64,000 nucleotides of DNA, from NCBI GenBank assembly GCA_020912385.1, contig CP087206.1, forward strand, positions 62,001 through 126,000, read 5' to 3'. A program made the position numbers and the translations under genes. Of this stretch, positions 33,516-44,703 are shown piece by piece. Source of the stretch: Neofusicoccum parvum. Taxonomy: Eukaryota; Ascomycota; Dothideomycetes; Botryosphaeriales; Botryosphaeriaceae. Under the pieces are notes generated by a model. The model was not told where the DNA came from, made no database searches, and worked only from the letters and a program-made list of their open reading frames with translations. The first letter of the stretch is position 1. Every line of letters starts with the position of its first letter.

Positions 33516-35558
33516 ATGGCTAGTCTTCGTTTGCGAGGTATGAAAGGCTGCCCACACGAGCCCTTGCCCCGCACTCACTGATGGCTGCACGTGTAACTTA
33601 GCGAGAAACCGCCTTGCTCAGGCCTGCACAAGCTGCCATGCGCGCAAGATCAAGTGTGATCTCATTTCGCGTGGATCTCCACCTTGTAGTCGGTGTCAAG
33701 ACGCGGACCTGCAGTGCAATGTCATGATACGCCGACGGAGAGTCATCCGGGCTGTCGAGTCCATTACTAGGGACGAAAGGTATGCCTTTCACCATGAGCT
33801 CTTTTCAGATGAGTGGCTAAAGAGGGAAAATACAGCCCCAAGAATTCAGGAAATCAAACAGCCAATAGATCCCCGGATTCCATTGAGACTGGCGAGACTG
33901 AGGACAGTTTCAGCTCACTGGGAACTGGAGACCAACCACGCCGCTTCGACGTCAACGGCCTCCACGACATCTCGAAGCAGACATCCATATTGGTTGAGTT
34001 CCTCTCCCAGGATTTTGCCGAGGCCGACATCAGCGACTACCAACCCACATTTGTTGATGACTATGCGTCCATCACGAGAATACTTGGACGAGAGTTCGGG
34101 CGCGGGTTTCCGGAGGATGTGTACCACTACAGAGACGCGCCTTTCGTAGAGCGCAGCTACGAAGGCATACCTCGGTCTATCACAGCAATTGAAAAATTGG
34201 TGTTAGAGCAGCACGGCTCTTTCATGCTTCCAAGCCCCTCGATCACGGATGCATTCATCACTGCATTCTTTGACCGCGTCTTCCCCACCATGCCTATCAT
34301 GGATCGGGCTACTTTCACTAAGAACTTCTACGGAATGAGAGGGAGCACAAGAAAGCCATCTCTTTTGCTCATCCAAAGCGTCATGCTCGCAGGATCCACA
34401 GTCTACGACCATCCAGACGTGCAGCTGATGGCTGACGAAGTGTCCTCCCGACTGCACGCCCGCGCCAAAGCCCTCATCGACACGAAATTCGAGCAAGACC
34501 GGCTCGTCCTCGTCCAAGCTCATTTACTAATCAGCTCCTTCACCGCAGACAGCTGCGACGACACGATCCACAACATGTGGCTCTCTTTGGGCGCTGCCGT
34601 GCGCATCGCGCAAGGCATCGGCATGCACCGTGATCTCGGGCGTGCGAAGGCCAGTGCCGCAATGCGCCGCCAGTGGAAACGATTATGGTGGACGTTGTTC
34701 ATCCACGACACCATCTGCTCTTTTGAGTGGGGCAGGCCGCGCGCGATCCAGCTTGCCGACACAGACGTGCCGCTACCAACGGAGGCGGATTTCAGTCCTG
34801 ACGAGCCGGGCGGGCTCCCGTTGACGGAACATGTTCAATTCTTTCTTGCCCTTTGCAAGCTGTGTTTTATCATCGTTGACTGGCTCGAGTTGCTCCGCCC
34901 AGGACGCATGTCGTGGGGGCACGGAAGCTTGTCGCCGTATGCCGACCAGGCACTCACTGTCTCCATAGCGTTGGAGACATGGCTGGCAGAACTCCCGGCG
35001 GTGATGCAGCCACCGCGCGAGCTCCAAGGATTCTCTCTCTGGACGGGCACATTGCACATTTTGTACCATTCAGTCATCCTACGTTTCTACGCATCCCTTT
35101 CTGGCCCATCTGCCGCTGAGCATGTGCACAATGCGGCTGTCAAGATCCTTGGAATCGGCAAAGACCTGTCGAGCCAGGGCCTGCTGGGATCACTCTGGGG
35201 CTTCGGGATACACCAATTCGACCTTGCCATGGGGCAACATGCTCGAGAGACAAAGTCAGACGACAGAGAAACAGCTGCAAATGCACTGTCAAGCTTGAGA
35301 CAAGGTATTCCGTTAATGCAATTACTTTGTCAACGTAGCTCAACCGCAGCTCAGGGTTTGGCTTTCTACGAAGCGCTGCTCGAAAAGCAGGGGGATGCGG
35401 AGAGTCAGGTCAGAGGTACTGATATTGGGGAGATGGAGCTTTCCTCAGATTGGCCTCGATTGAGCAGCCAGGCAAACAGCACGTGGTACAATCATGTTGG
35501 CGGTAGTGACTTGGCGGACCTGAACTTCCTTGATTGGAACGCGCCATGGGCACGATAG
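33516..35558 (+). CDS. Zn2Cys6 transcription factor with fungal_trans domain
   Basis: Three exons: 33516-33537, 33602-33779, 33836-35558; 640 residues. The Zn2Cys6 cluster is at Cys16, 19, 26, 36, 39, 46 (C-x2-C-x6-C-x9-C-x2-C-x6-C), followed by a basic IRRRR linker. The fungal-specific middle homology region follows: FDRVFPTMPIMDRATF, WLSLGAAVRIAQGIGMHRD, KRLWWTLFIHDTICSFEWGRP and DTDVPLP. The start is in a 22-nt first exon (MASLRLR) whose intron ends at TTAG/33601; without it the frame hits a stop just before the cluster. Intron 2 uses the ACAG acceptor at 33835, the only one that restores frame. Position suggests it controls the adjacent amidase (inference). Confidence 0.9.
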
Positions 35559-35629
35559 GATCACCGTCTCCCTGACCTATCTCGCTATCTATTACATCAG
35601 CGGGCTACTCCATCCATCGAGGTTGAAAT

Positions 35630-37259
35630 TTAAACTTTGGCATCCTTGCTCAGACTGTGGACCGATTGCGTCGCCGCCTCCGCTTCTTTCGCTCTCTCAT
35701 GTTCAACTGCCTCATGCGGCACAATCCCTGCTACGACAGCTTCCTCTTCCACGTGCTTCGGGACGATGACATTGTCCTCCAAGAAATAATTTGTATCCTT
35801 CACAAAGAACCACGTCACCCCCAGCAGGCTGGTCAAGCCGATCACATACAGCACAAGCTGCACAGTCGTCTGCGTGCGGTACGACACACCTTCCGAGTCC
35901 AACACAAACGAGATACACATGCCCAGACTTACGGTGCCTTTGAAGGCGCCGGCGTAGCGCGCGCACAGCACCGGGTCGTTGGTCAGCGAGCTGAGCGTCC
36001 ACTGCACGCAGATCTGGAAAGTCGCGTACACGATGCCAAACAGGATGTACAGAATGAAGCCCGACGCAAAACCGGATTCCGTCCAATCGATGCCGGGAGA
36101 AGGGTCGTTGGCGTCAATGCCGTTGGTAGTGATCCAACCCAGCAGGCCGGCCGTGGCGCCGAGGGTGATGAGCCCCATGATGCTGGCTCCGATGATGCCT
36201 TTCAGGCGGCGGGTGGGAATGCGGGGATTGTCCATCACCCATGCGATGGCCAGCGGGGTGGGGATCATGATGAATTGGAAGAGTAGGTTGTTTAACGAGC
36301 GCGTGCGGAGATTGAAGTAGTGTCCTTGAAGCACAACGTCAGCGAAATTCTCTTGTTCACGCATATGAACTTACCGTTCACACTGCTCACAAGCGCCAAA
36401 CACATCTCTGCGACGAACATGGCTGGCAAAAGCATGATGATCTTCTTGTCAGTCAAGATTCGAAGGATTCCGACCATTTCAGCCTTGAAAGTGGGCTGCT
36501 TGAAGACCGCTATATGTGTCCCGTCATCTCTACGAACATCCTTCGGGTCCACAATGCAGATCGCTGCAATAACCATGGCCCTTGCAGTAAACCTGTCAGC
36601 CGCCGTCCTCCACAAAGCGCAAAGCCGTGACTCACAATCCCATCATCACAAGGAAGATAACCCACACAGCCGTCGAGACGCCCTCGACTTCAGTCTTGTC
36701 CTTGTTGACTCCAAAAGCAATAAGAGCGCCAACGGTGCTCCCTGCGGAAGTCAAGACCCACTGCCAAGTGATGAACTGCGAACCTTCTTAGCATCATTGG
36801 CCAACGTAAACATGCGAAACTCACCATTGCCTTCTCCGACTCCTCGGCATAAGCAAACTGAATGAAACCCGACGAAGTCCACAAGCACGCAGCACAAAAG
36901 CCAAGAATGAACCCCGCCAGAAGTGGGAACCATTGATGGCCGGTCCTGTCGTAGTACCAGAGCGAGCCTGCGTAGAGCGGATATCCAATTGAGCCAATAA
37001 GAATGGTCTTTTTAGGCTTCAAGAAATTCAATATCGAGCCGGCCATCCACCCGAAGAGTGTGTAAGGGCCGTATAAAATGGAATTTGTGAGGGAGGCAAC
37101 GCGCTGCGATGAGGGCTTGCCTCCGCCGGCTCCCAGAGCAGTCAACGCTAGGTATATGCCGGGCAGGCAGAATAGGATGCAGCCCATGATGATGTTCTGG
37201 TTGAACGGGCGGTTGAGACGAAATTTGCTCTTGCTATCGGGGCTGAAAATTGAGACCAT
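35630..37259 (-). CDS. UNC93-like major facilitator membrane protein
   Basis: Four exons: 36825-37259, 36636-36775, 36375-36592, 35630-36324; 495 residues. Eleven to twelve transmembrane segments. UNC93-like (DUF895) features: RPFNQNIIMGCILFCLPGIY near the N-terminus, an early NSILYGPYTLFGWMAGSI segment, WYYDRTGHQWFPLLAGFILG and SGFIQFAYAEESEKA. The central loop carries charged DPKDVRRDDGTHIAVF; the tail is Glu/Ala-rich and cytosolic. The 43-nt second intron is the shortest in the window but has a GGCTGAC branch point and keeps frame. Cargo unknown. Its stop is only 71 bases from the regulator's stop; it diverges from the PhyH-like gene. Confidence 0.88.
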
Positions 37260-37625
37260 GGTGATTGTATGCTCTGTGGAGCGCTGAGTGGTGGTACGTG
37301 AAAATCGGAGGCGTGATGCTCAGCATCAACAATTGTACTTCGGATAGCTAAGTATACCTCTCGCACGTGTTCCGTAGATCTCGGTGTCCAGCTTATCAGT
37401 GGTATCACGGATCTTGGCAAGAATGGGGTTCCCCCGCGCCGTGATTGCTCGGGCGGGGCGCGGCCTCGGAACGGCGACGGCGATTGCCACATCGGGCAAT
37501 TCTGTCATCCACCCGCCACTGTCCATACAACCCTGAAGACACAGAAAGGCTAGATAAGGGTCACAATTGTAGATGGAACTGCCAGCACCGTAGTGAACCC
37601 GGAACAGATGGTTTGAACCACCGCC
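37260..37625. promoter_or_regulatory. divergent promoter, UNC93-like / PhyH-like
   Basis: A 366-bp head-to-head spacer. Two HGATAR cores on opposite strands: TTATCA at 37393-37398 and AGATAA at 37552-37557. About one is expected by chance in this length. Confidence 0.5.
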
Positions 37626-38764
37626 ATGGCTGCCGACGTCCAGAGCCAGTCCGCACCGATCAACGCCAACTTTGCCCCTCCGCGGGTGCGCTATGACGAT
37701 GTCTACATATCTTACGACCGGATCCAAGAAGCACACGCCCCTGACAAATGGCCGCCTCGCAAACACATCCCCGTCCCGGAATACACGGCCGCCACTGCCA
37801 CGCCCGACGATGTCGTGGCCGGCCTCAAGCTCGCGGGCGGCGTAATCGTCCGCAGCATCCTGTCCGCCGACGCCATCGCCCGCATGGAGCGCGACATCCG
37901 GCCGCACCTCGAGGCCGACGAGCCGTGGGAGGCAGGCAACGACTTCTTCCCGCCGTCGACGCGGCGCGCCTTCGGGCTGGCGGGCAAGTCCAACACCGCG
38001 GCGACGGAGCTCATCGGCGACCCGCTGTACCAGGTCGTGTGCCGGCGGTTCCTGTGTACCAAGGCGTACAAGTGGTACGGCAACCGCAGCGAGCTCAACA
38101 TCAGCCCGCCGCAGGTCAACAACACGATCGCCTTCTCGGTGCGGCCCGGCAACAGCTTCAACCAGCCGCTGCACCGCGACGACGACATCCACTACCCCGA
38201 TCGCCGCCGCGTCGACGCGTATCCGGAGAGGACGAACGCCCGGGAGTGCGGCGTTGGGTTCTTCGTGGCCGGCACGAGGACGACGAGGGCGAATGGCGCG
38301 ACGAGGTTCATTCCCGGAAGCCACCTGGAGGCGACCGAGCAGCCGCCCGACGAGGCCTTTGCGCAGTACGCCGAGCTAGAAGTGGGTGATGGGTTCATCA
38401 TGTTGAGTAGCTGCTATCATGGCGGCAGCGCGAATACCACGAAGGATGAGGAGAGACTGCTTTTCAGCTGCTTCATGACGAGGGGCTTCTTGCGGCAGGA
38501 AGAGAATCAATACATTGCTGTGCCAGTCGAGAGAGCCAAGCAGCTGCCCACAAGGATTCAAAAGCTCCTTGGATACACTATTAGTGAGGTAAGAGTCTAG
38601 CATTGATTTCTAGTTAGGGCTTAAAACTGACGAGATCTGGAAAGCCGATGTTGGGATGGGTGGAATTCAAGGATCCACGGGTTCTGCTCGACGAGAACGC
38701 GCCACGCGTAGCACATACTAAGGGCCACGCTGAGGAAGAGGAGTACGGGAATGATACCGCATAA
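37626..38764 (+). CDS. phytanoyl-CoA dioxygenase (PhyH)-family Fe(II)/2-oxoglutarate oxygenase
   Basis: Two exons (37626-38588, 38645-38764) with a 56-nt intron; 360 residues. The jelly-roll iron site is visible: His183-x-Asp185 in QPLHRDDDIHYP, distal His265 in CYHGGSANTT, and the 2-oxoglutarate-binding Arg about ten residues later in DEERLLFS. The Cys/Gly-rich ECGVGFFVAGTRTTR and RFIPGSHLEATE segments are typical of fungal PhyH proteins such as those in secondary-metabolite and detoxification pathways. The C-terminal exon adds PMLGWVEFKDPR, which matches the family end. Cytosolic; it hydroxylates or otherwise oxidises an unknown small molecule. Confidence 0.92.
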
Positions 38765-39715
38765 TGGGAATATTTAAACTAAGCGTTGGCAAAGTCTACG
38801 CATATCAGGGATGATCGTGCAACCTGCAGCTGCTCAAGCCTCTCAAAGCCCATTCGGTCAGCACCAACTATATCTTCAGTCCATCAAATAACCATAGAGC
38901 ATGTAGGGACTCAACAGCGATTCCTTCTACCATCACAGCAGCATTACGTTCTCTCTCGTGCCTATTTTGCCACGGGCGGCGTTCCAGAAGCACCTCGAAA
39001 ATAAAAACCTGCGTATAGCGCTTGGTAAGTTTCGCTCGTTCTTCAAAGAACAAAATTGACTGTACAAGAAGACGAGAGAAAAGTGTATACTAAAGACCAT
39101 GAGATTCGGGGAATGATACTCATATATCCTAGTCAGTCGTTAGTAGGAAACGTAGCGGCGTCCTAAAACATCATCTAAAACTGCCAAGTTATTTGTCGCC
39201 GCCAAACACGAGCTTAGGTCACCCGACAGGGCCGTCACCCTACGAGAATCTGGCCAGTTCAGGGGAAGGATCCGTGAATAGTACATCTTTATCCGAATCG
39301 ACTCCTAGTCCAAACTTTCTTATGATCATTACTCTATTTAAAGTTAGAGGCTCTGAGGCTCTGTTGATGGCTTCAGGAGATGTAAACCTTCACCTCGCGC
39401 CTGCCATTTTCTGTTTTGTTTCTCTTTTTCAACCACTAGGACCCGAGTCGCCTATTTCTGTCATTTAATTAAGCTGTAGTAGGCGTTTTGTAAGCAACTT
39501 CGCATTTGTCGGTGAGCATACCTTGTCTTGGCAATGTTTTAAGTGGGATAGAACCTTGCTCTGACATGATTCAACAACGACCCGTTTGTTTCCGGAGCTT
39601 GAATTGGGTTTTCTGCCGAGCCCTACGAGACTGTTTTAAATAAGTATGAACTCGTAGCATGTGTACATTCATCCATCTGAATTCTTTTCCATTTGAACTA
39701 TCCCTCTCTTTCAAT
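38765..39715. other. intergenic, AT-rich
   Basis: 3' region of the PhyH-like gene and promoter of the pectin methylesterase. The frames of up to 91 codons have no domain features. Confidence 0.5.
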
Positions 39716-40705
39716 ATGTTCTTTTTTTGCATCTTTCCGCTCATTGAATTAATTTCCGCACTTTCAGCCCCTCCTGAGGGAGCTCTCATTGTGGGAGGGG
39801 ATGGAAGCTACTCTACCGTTCAGGCTGCGGTAGACGGGCTTGATGGTAGCATTACCACCGAACAAATCATTTTCATCAACGAGGGGAACTACACCGAGCA
39901 AGTCACGATCCCGACTCTCCAAAGTCCACTTACCATTTACGGTTACGCTCCTGACGACACGGACGACTCATACATCAGCAACACGGTGACCATCTCTGGT
40001 GGTCTCGGTGTTGACGACACCGGCCTCAGCAATGACGAAGTTGCCACGCTCCGCGTACACCACTCAGGGGCATTCAAGCTCTACAACGTCAACGTGGAGA
40101 ACACGCGCGGCGGCGGCACACAGGCAGTGGCGCTCTCAGCCAACGCGGCGAACAGCCAGCAAGGCTACTACGCCTCGCAGTTCCGCGGACACGTCGACAC
40201 CGTGCTCGCCAACTCGGGCAAGCAATTCTACGCGAACTGCCTGGTCCAAGGCACCGACGACTTCATCTTCGGCCAGCGCGCCGTCGCGTGGTTCCAGCAC
40301 GTCGACATCCGCCTGCTGGCCGACGAGAAGGGGTACATCACGGCGCACGCGCGCCAGAACGACGACGGCTACTTCGTGATCAGCGACAGCACCGTCGCCG
40401 CGGCTGACGGGCAGACCGTGGCGGACGCGTCGTATTACCTCGGCCGGCCCTGGAACGAGCGTGCCCGCGTCGTCTTTCAGAAGACCGAGTTGCCTTCTCT
40501 CATCAATCCGGCTGGCTGGATCGCGTGGAAGGAGGGTGACGAGCGCATCAGCGACGTGCTCTTTGGCGAGGTGGCGAACACTGGCCCGGGCGCGGATATG
40601 GAGCAGCGAGCTTCGTTTGCGACGGCGCTTGATGCTCCGCTCAAGATTGAGGATGTCTTGGGAGCGGACTATGTGGACTGGATTGATACCAGCTTCTTCG
40701 GTTGA
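39716..40705 (+). CDS. pectin methylesterase (CE8)
   Basis: Intronless, 329 residues. The ATG at 39716 opens a signal peptide (MFFFCIFPLIELISALSA); 19 further in-frame codons upstream look like leader. The right-handed beta-helix motifs of CE8 are in order: GDGSYSTVQAAVDGL, FINEGNYTEQV, GGGTQAVAL (first Gln region), SQFRGHVDTVLANSGKQFY with the acid/base Asp, GTDDFIFGQRAVAWF with the nucleophile Asp, and LGRPWNERARVVF with the substrate-binding Arg and Trp. De-esterifies plant pectin outside the cell. Ends shortly after the helix, without a binding module. Confidence 0.95.
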   Translation: MFFFCIFPLIELISALSAPPEGALIVGGDGSYSTVQAAVDGLDGSITTEQIIFINEGNYTEQVTIPTLQSPLTIYGYAPDDTDDSYISNTVTISGGLGVDDTGLSNDEVATLRVHHSGAFKLYNVNVENTRGGGTQAVALSANAANSQQGYYASQFRGHVDTVLANSGKQFYANCLVQGTDDFIFGQRAVAWFQHVDIRLLADEKGYITAHARQNDDGYFVISDSTVAAADGQTVADASYYLGRPWNERARVVFQKTELPSLINPAGWIAWKEGDERISDVLFGEVANTGPGADMEQRASFATALDAPLKIEDVLGADYVDWIDTSFFG

Positions 40706-40891
40706 GCTGGGTTGGGGACGGCCGGTAGACTGCCGGGTGACCACGGCGTGTGAGGGTTCTACAAAAAATAGCTTAAGTTGATATGTTCACCTATTAAAAG
40801 CACGTCCATCTGCATCGATGCAGTCAACACTCGAACACAGAATCGATAATACTCCTCCATTTTTCATGTCTGCTACTTTCCATTCCGGGCA

Positions 40892-41336
40892 TTAAGTCCG
40901 CTTAAAGCCAGCAATTTGCGAGAGGAAGTAAGCAGTATGATCGCGAACACATAGCTTTTCATTCTCAATGGCCTTTGAGAATTTCTGATACCCGTCAGTG
41001 TGGACGTGAGCGGTGATTGCGGCTTGGTCGAAGTATCTGGATAGCCAAAAGTAGTGAGCAATCGAACCCGTGTCTTGATGCTGAAACCCGAGCACTTACC
41101 GCTCAATGACAATGACGACCGGCTCGTTCTCACTGGTAGTGGATTTATAGAACTCATACTGCCATGCAGCAGGTTCGTTGTCGTGAACATACGCGGCAAC
41201 TTCTTTGATGAGCTCAATCAACTGCCCGTAAAGTTTAGCTGATGCTGAGACATCACAGTGCAAAGTAATGCTTTACCCGATCGACCTTTTTGGGGTCAGG
41301 ATACATGTGGGCGATGAAGTGGATTTGTTCGGCCAT
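40892..41336 (-). CDS. small antibiotic-biosynthesis-monooxygenase (ABM)-like protein
   Basis: Three exons (41277-41336, 41100-41221, 40892-41036) give a 108-residue protein that no single open frame reveals. MAEQIHFIAHMYPDPKKVDR is followed by LIELIKEVAAYVHDNEPAAW, QYEFYKSTT, VVIVIERYFDQAAITAHV and YFLSQIAGFKR. This is the ferredoxin-like beta-alpha-beta-beta pattern of ABM-domain proteins, usually cofactor-free oxygenases or heme-independent quinone-forming enzymes that act as dimers. All introns are phase-compatible. Cytosolic; substrate unknown. It lies 310 bp from the 3' end of the permease gene on the same strand. Confidence 0.87.
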
Positions 41337-41646
41337 CTTGATGTTGTGGAGAAAGTTGATTTTGGTAGTAGAGATGATACGAAGTACCCAAAACAATAGG
41401 GAAGCGTCCTTTATATTCTACAACCCTTCTTGTTTGTCTTTGTAAGATTCAGCCCAGTTGTCCGAAAATCGTCCGAGAAAGTTTCGTAATTTGCAATCAT
41501 AGCACGAGCGCCGGACGAATAGCGCGCGTGAAATCGTACATTCGCATATACGAGATTTTCAGCGCAAATCCGAGCATAGTACTTGAATCGTTTAGTTGGC
41601 CCGGAAAGGTATACACCCTCCACGCCCGTTCTCTTTCGGATACATC
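41337..41646. other. short intergenic region
   Basis: Promoter of the ABM-like gene and 3' region of the upstream permease on the same strand; no separate gene. Confidence 0.5.
41410..41415 (-). promoter_or_regulatory. TATA box of ABM-like gene
   Basis: TATAAA on the minus strand, 74 bases upstream of the ATG at 41336. Confidence 0.5.
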
Positions 41647-43406
41647 TCAAACAATATATCTGAACAGAGGGCTCTTGTCGCCCATCCTAAGTAGCTCCTC
41701 TTCCGAGAACCTCGCCCTAATCTCCTCCTCCGTCCCCATTGCCTCCTTCTGCCGATTCAGCCTCTCAAACGTGAACTTCAGCACGACCGTCGCCGTGATG
41801 GCCGCCAGGGCAATCCCCAACCCAAACCCAAAGCCCAGCCAGTAGCTCGGGGCCTGGGCCTCCAGGTACACGTTGCTCCCGATGGCGCCGCCCAGGTTGC
41901 CCATGGAGATCAGCAGGGCCATGCCTACGGCGCGCTTCCACGACGGCGCCAGGTTGTTGCCGATCCACGACAGCACGCCGATCAGCGGCGGGTAGACGCC
42001 GGCTGGGATGCAGAAGAGGAAGGCGTAGGTCAGGCCGGGCAGGCGCGGGTGCGGGATGCAGAGCAGCCCGAGGAAGCCGACGGCGGCCACGCAGTACGGC
42101 CCGACGATGAAGGGCCAGCGCGTCTGGTACTTGTCGGCGTAGACGGAGACGACGATGGTGGCGATGACGCCGAGCACGTAGATGGGGATCGTGAGGAGCT
42201 GGGCGTTGGCGGCGGAGTAGCCGAGGCCGAGGATCACGCTGGGCGCGGAGTATGTGAAGCCGTAAAGACTGATGGAGTTGCCCTGCGAGGCAGTTAGCAT
42301 GGGAGTGGGTACGAGAGGAGGGCAGAGGCTAACCCAGTAGACGATGATCGCAAACCATATCTTCCACTCCAAGAGGGCTGATTTGATGGTAGGCCAGTGA
42401 AAGAGATCGGTCGTCTCGACATGCCCCGTCTTGGTTCCAGAGTCGGTTTGAAGACGGTGGATGAGGAATCGGCGCTCCTCGGGCTTCAGAAATCCGGCAG
42501 ATTCGGGGCTGTCCGGGAGCAGTTTGAAGCAACACGTGCCGATCAGGACTGTGGCGATACCCTCGAGAATGAAGATCCACCTCCATCCAGCCAGGCCGCC
42601 GATACCGTCCATCTTCTGGATTGCGAATGCGAGAAGACCCGAGAATGCTCCTGCCATAGATGCGGCACTGAAGAAGACCGCCATTCGAGTTTGCAGCTCC
42701 AGGCGTTTGTACCAAGTTGTGAGGAGGTACGTGCTCGCGGGGAAGAAGCCGGATTCTGCAAGACCGAGCTATTGTTTCATGGTCAGGGAAGATGGCTTAG
42801 GAACGGGGCCGGAAGACGTACAGCAACCCTAGCGCCTACCAAACCCTCATAGTTCTGTACAATGCCCATAAGGGTCATGACTGCATTCATCAATAGCTTG
42901 CCAAGATGTTCTAAACTTAGATGACGTACCTGTACCCCACGTCATCATCATGGATGCTATCCAAATTGACGGTTTGACAAGTTTGAGAACCACATTGCTT
43001 GGAACCTCGAACAACGCATAGGGAAAGAAGAATACAGTGAGCCTTGCTTTCGGTTAGCGACAATTACATCCAGCATTGATACAAGTACGCACGCGATGTT
43101 GTATTGTGGCCCAGTGAGCCCCAGGTCTTTGTTCATGCCAGCGACCTTTGCGTTGCCAACTACACAAGCATTGTCAGCAGTGGGCAGCCTCAGAAAGAGA
43201 GTATACATACTGTTGCTTCTGTCAATGAAAGATAACACGTAGAGTAGAGTCAGCATTGGCAACAGCCGAAAGTCGACTTTGCGTAGGATCCTCTTCGTCT
43301 CTTTAGCGTCGTACTCGGGTACGTCATTCTGTTCGGAGTTATTCGTTTCGACATCTTCGAAGTGGACCGGCGAATGTGATTTTTCGTATTTTACGTCCAT
43401 TGCCAT
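41647..43406 (-). CDS. MFS permease, allantoate/DAL5-like (anion:cation symporter family)
   Basis: Six exons: 43211-43406, 43093-43159, 42930-43042, 42822-42880, 42334-42768, 41647-42282; 501 residues. Twelve predicted helices. ACS/DAL5 hallmarks: KVDFRLLPMLTLLYVLSFIDRSN, GNAKVAGMNKDLGLTGPQYN, FPYALFEVPSNVVLK, LGLAESGFFPASTYLLTTWY and, later, GYSAANAQLLTIPIYVLG. The last intron (51 nt, GTTAGC...CTCGCAG with a GCTAAC branch) is in phase without a stop, so the unspliced frame is open, but splicing restores the family's IVYW-GNSISLYG. Family members import allantoate, nicotinate, pantothenate or similar organic acids at the plasma membrane. Confidence 0.9.
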
Positions 43407-44703
43407 GTGTAGCGGTGAAGAGCGATGAAGCTGATGAAAGAAGCGAGGCAACGAGGCAACGAGGTAAAGGCGACGGAGTGCCTCTAAATGAGAGCCCCTA
43501 CACAGCTGTGTTCCTTGAAATGCGGGGAACTGGAAAGCGGCAGGATCGACATGCGGGAGTTAAACCGGGCAGCCGGGGTGCGGGGTTGGTGCCGACGCCC
43601 CTCCAGACCGATCGCCAAGTCGCCTTCTCCGCCTTGCAGTCCCACAATTCGGGATACCTATTGAATCAGAGGCGGTTCTCAACACCTCAACACCCGACGG
43701 TAACGGCACTACGGGAACGATATCAAGCCAAGGGCTTTGCCTCACCACACCTCATTGCTATTAAACAAGACCAGATCAAAACAAATACACCGACAGTTCC
43801 ATTGCCGGTAAACCTCACCAATGAGACTTTCAAGCGGCCAGCCTAGAGCGTGCGCACCGAGCAGCGAAAATGAAAATGACAGCGCCGAGATCTTTCGCAA
43901 CATGCCCGACGCCACCTGTCGGGTACTCCTGTGTATCTTACAGGCTCGCCTACAGCCACCTACGTGAAAAAAAAGCATCGAATTTGCAGAAAATGGTTGC
44001 ACCGGAGGAGATGATCGAGAAGCCAATCTTGATCTTCCGGAAAATTAATGCGCTCTGCCCAATGCGAAGCAACACCGGTGGAATCCTTTAGAGCCCAGCA
44101 GCCGGGTTCAACGCACATCACGCAGTAAGCATCTGGTTCCAAAAAGGCCAATAGGGAGCCAGAGACTGATGAAACATCTCGGTTGTGCATTTGGTTGTGA
44201 TGATGTCCTATCTCCGGGTAGTGATGTGGTGTTTGCTCCAGCGACGGATCTAAGCTTATACATCCTATCTGACATGCATGACATATGGAGACCAGAGTGT
44301 GGAGTTTGTGGGGTTCCAGTGCGTCATCACACCGACGGTCGCCAACACGGCACCAGTTGCTACGTGCCAACAGGGCAGCATGTCGACAGCAACACATTCA
44401 ATGGGAGATTGAATCGAGAGATGGAGATGGTTTGGTTTCCTGGCGCCGCGGAACGCCCAGCAGACTGTGGGCCCGTCTGCGGGTTTATCGCACAAGATGG
44501 TGCAAGCGGCAGCGTGGAAACGGGACGGGTGCGGCGTACCTGCCTATGTGGTAACGGCCGCCCCCATTTAATCTACAGCGGCCGTTAGCGCTGACCACAA
44601 TGCCCTTGTATAAATCCTCTGCACTCCGTTGCCGCGATTTTCCTTTCCGAGAACCTTCCACGGCCGCCTCCCCGTTGATTCGCTTTTGCGCTCTCTGCCG
44701 GCC
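43407..44703. other. divergent intergenic region, no supported gene
   Basis: Promoter region between the DAL5-like permease and the third esterase. Open frames of 145 (minus) and 139 (plus) codons overlap each other around 43960-44588 and show no domain features. Confidence 0.45.
44609..44614 (+). promoter_or_regulatory. TATA box of carboxylesterase gene 3
   Basis: TATAAA, 90 bases upstream of the ATG at 44704. Confidence 0.55.
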
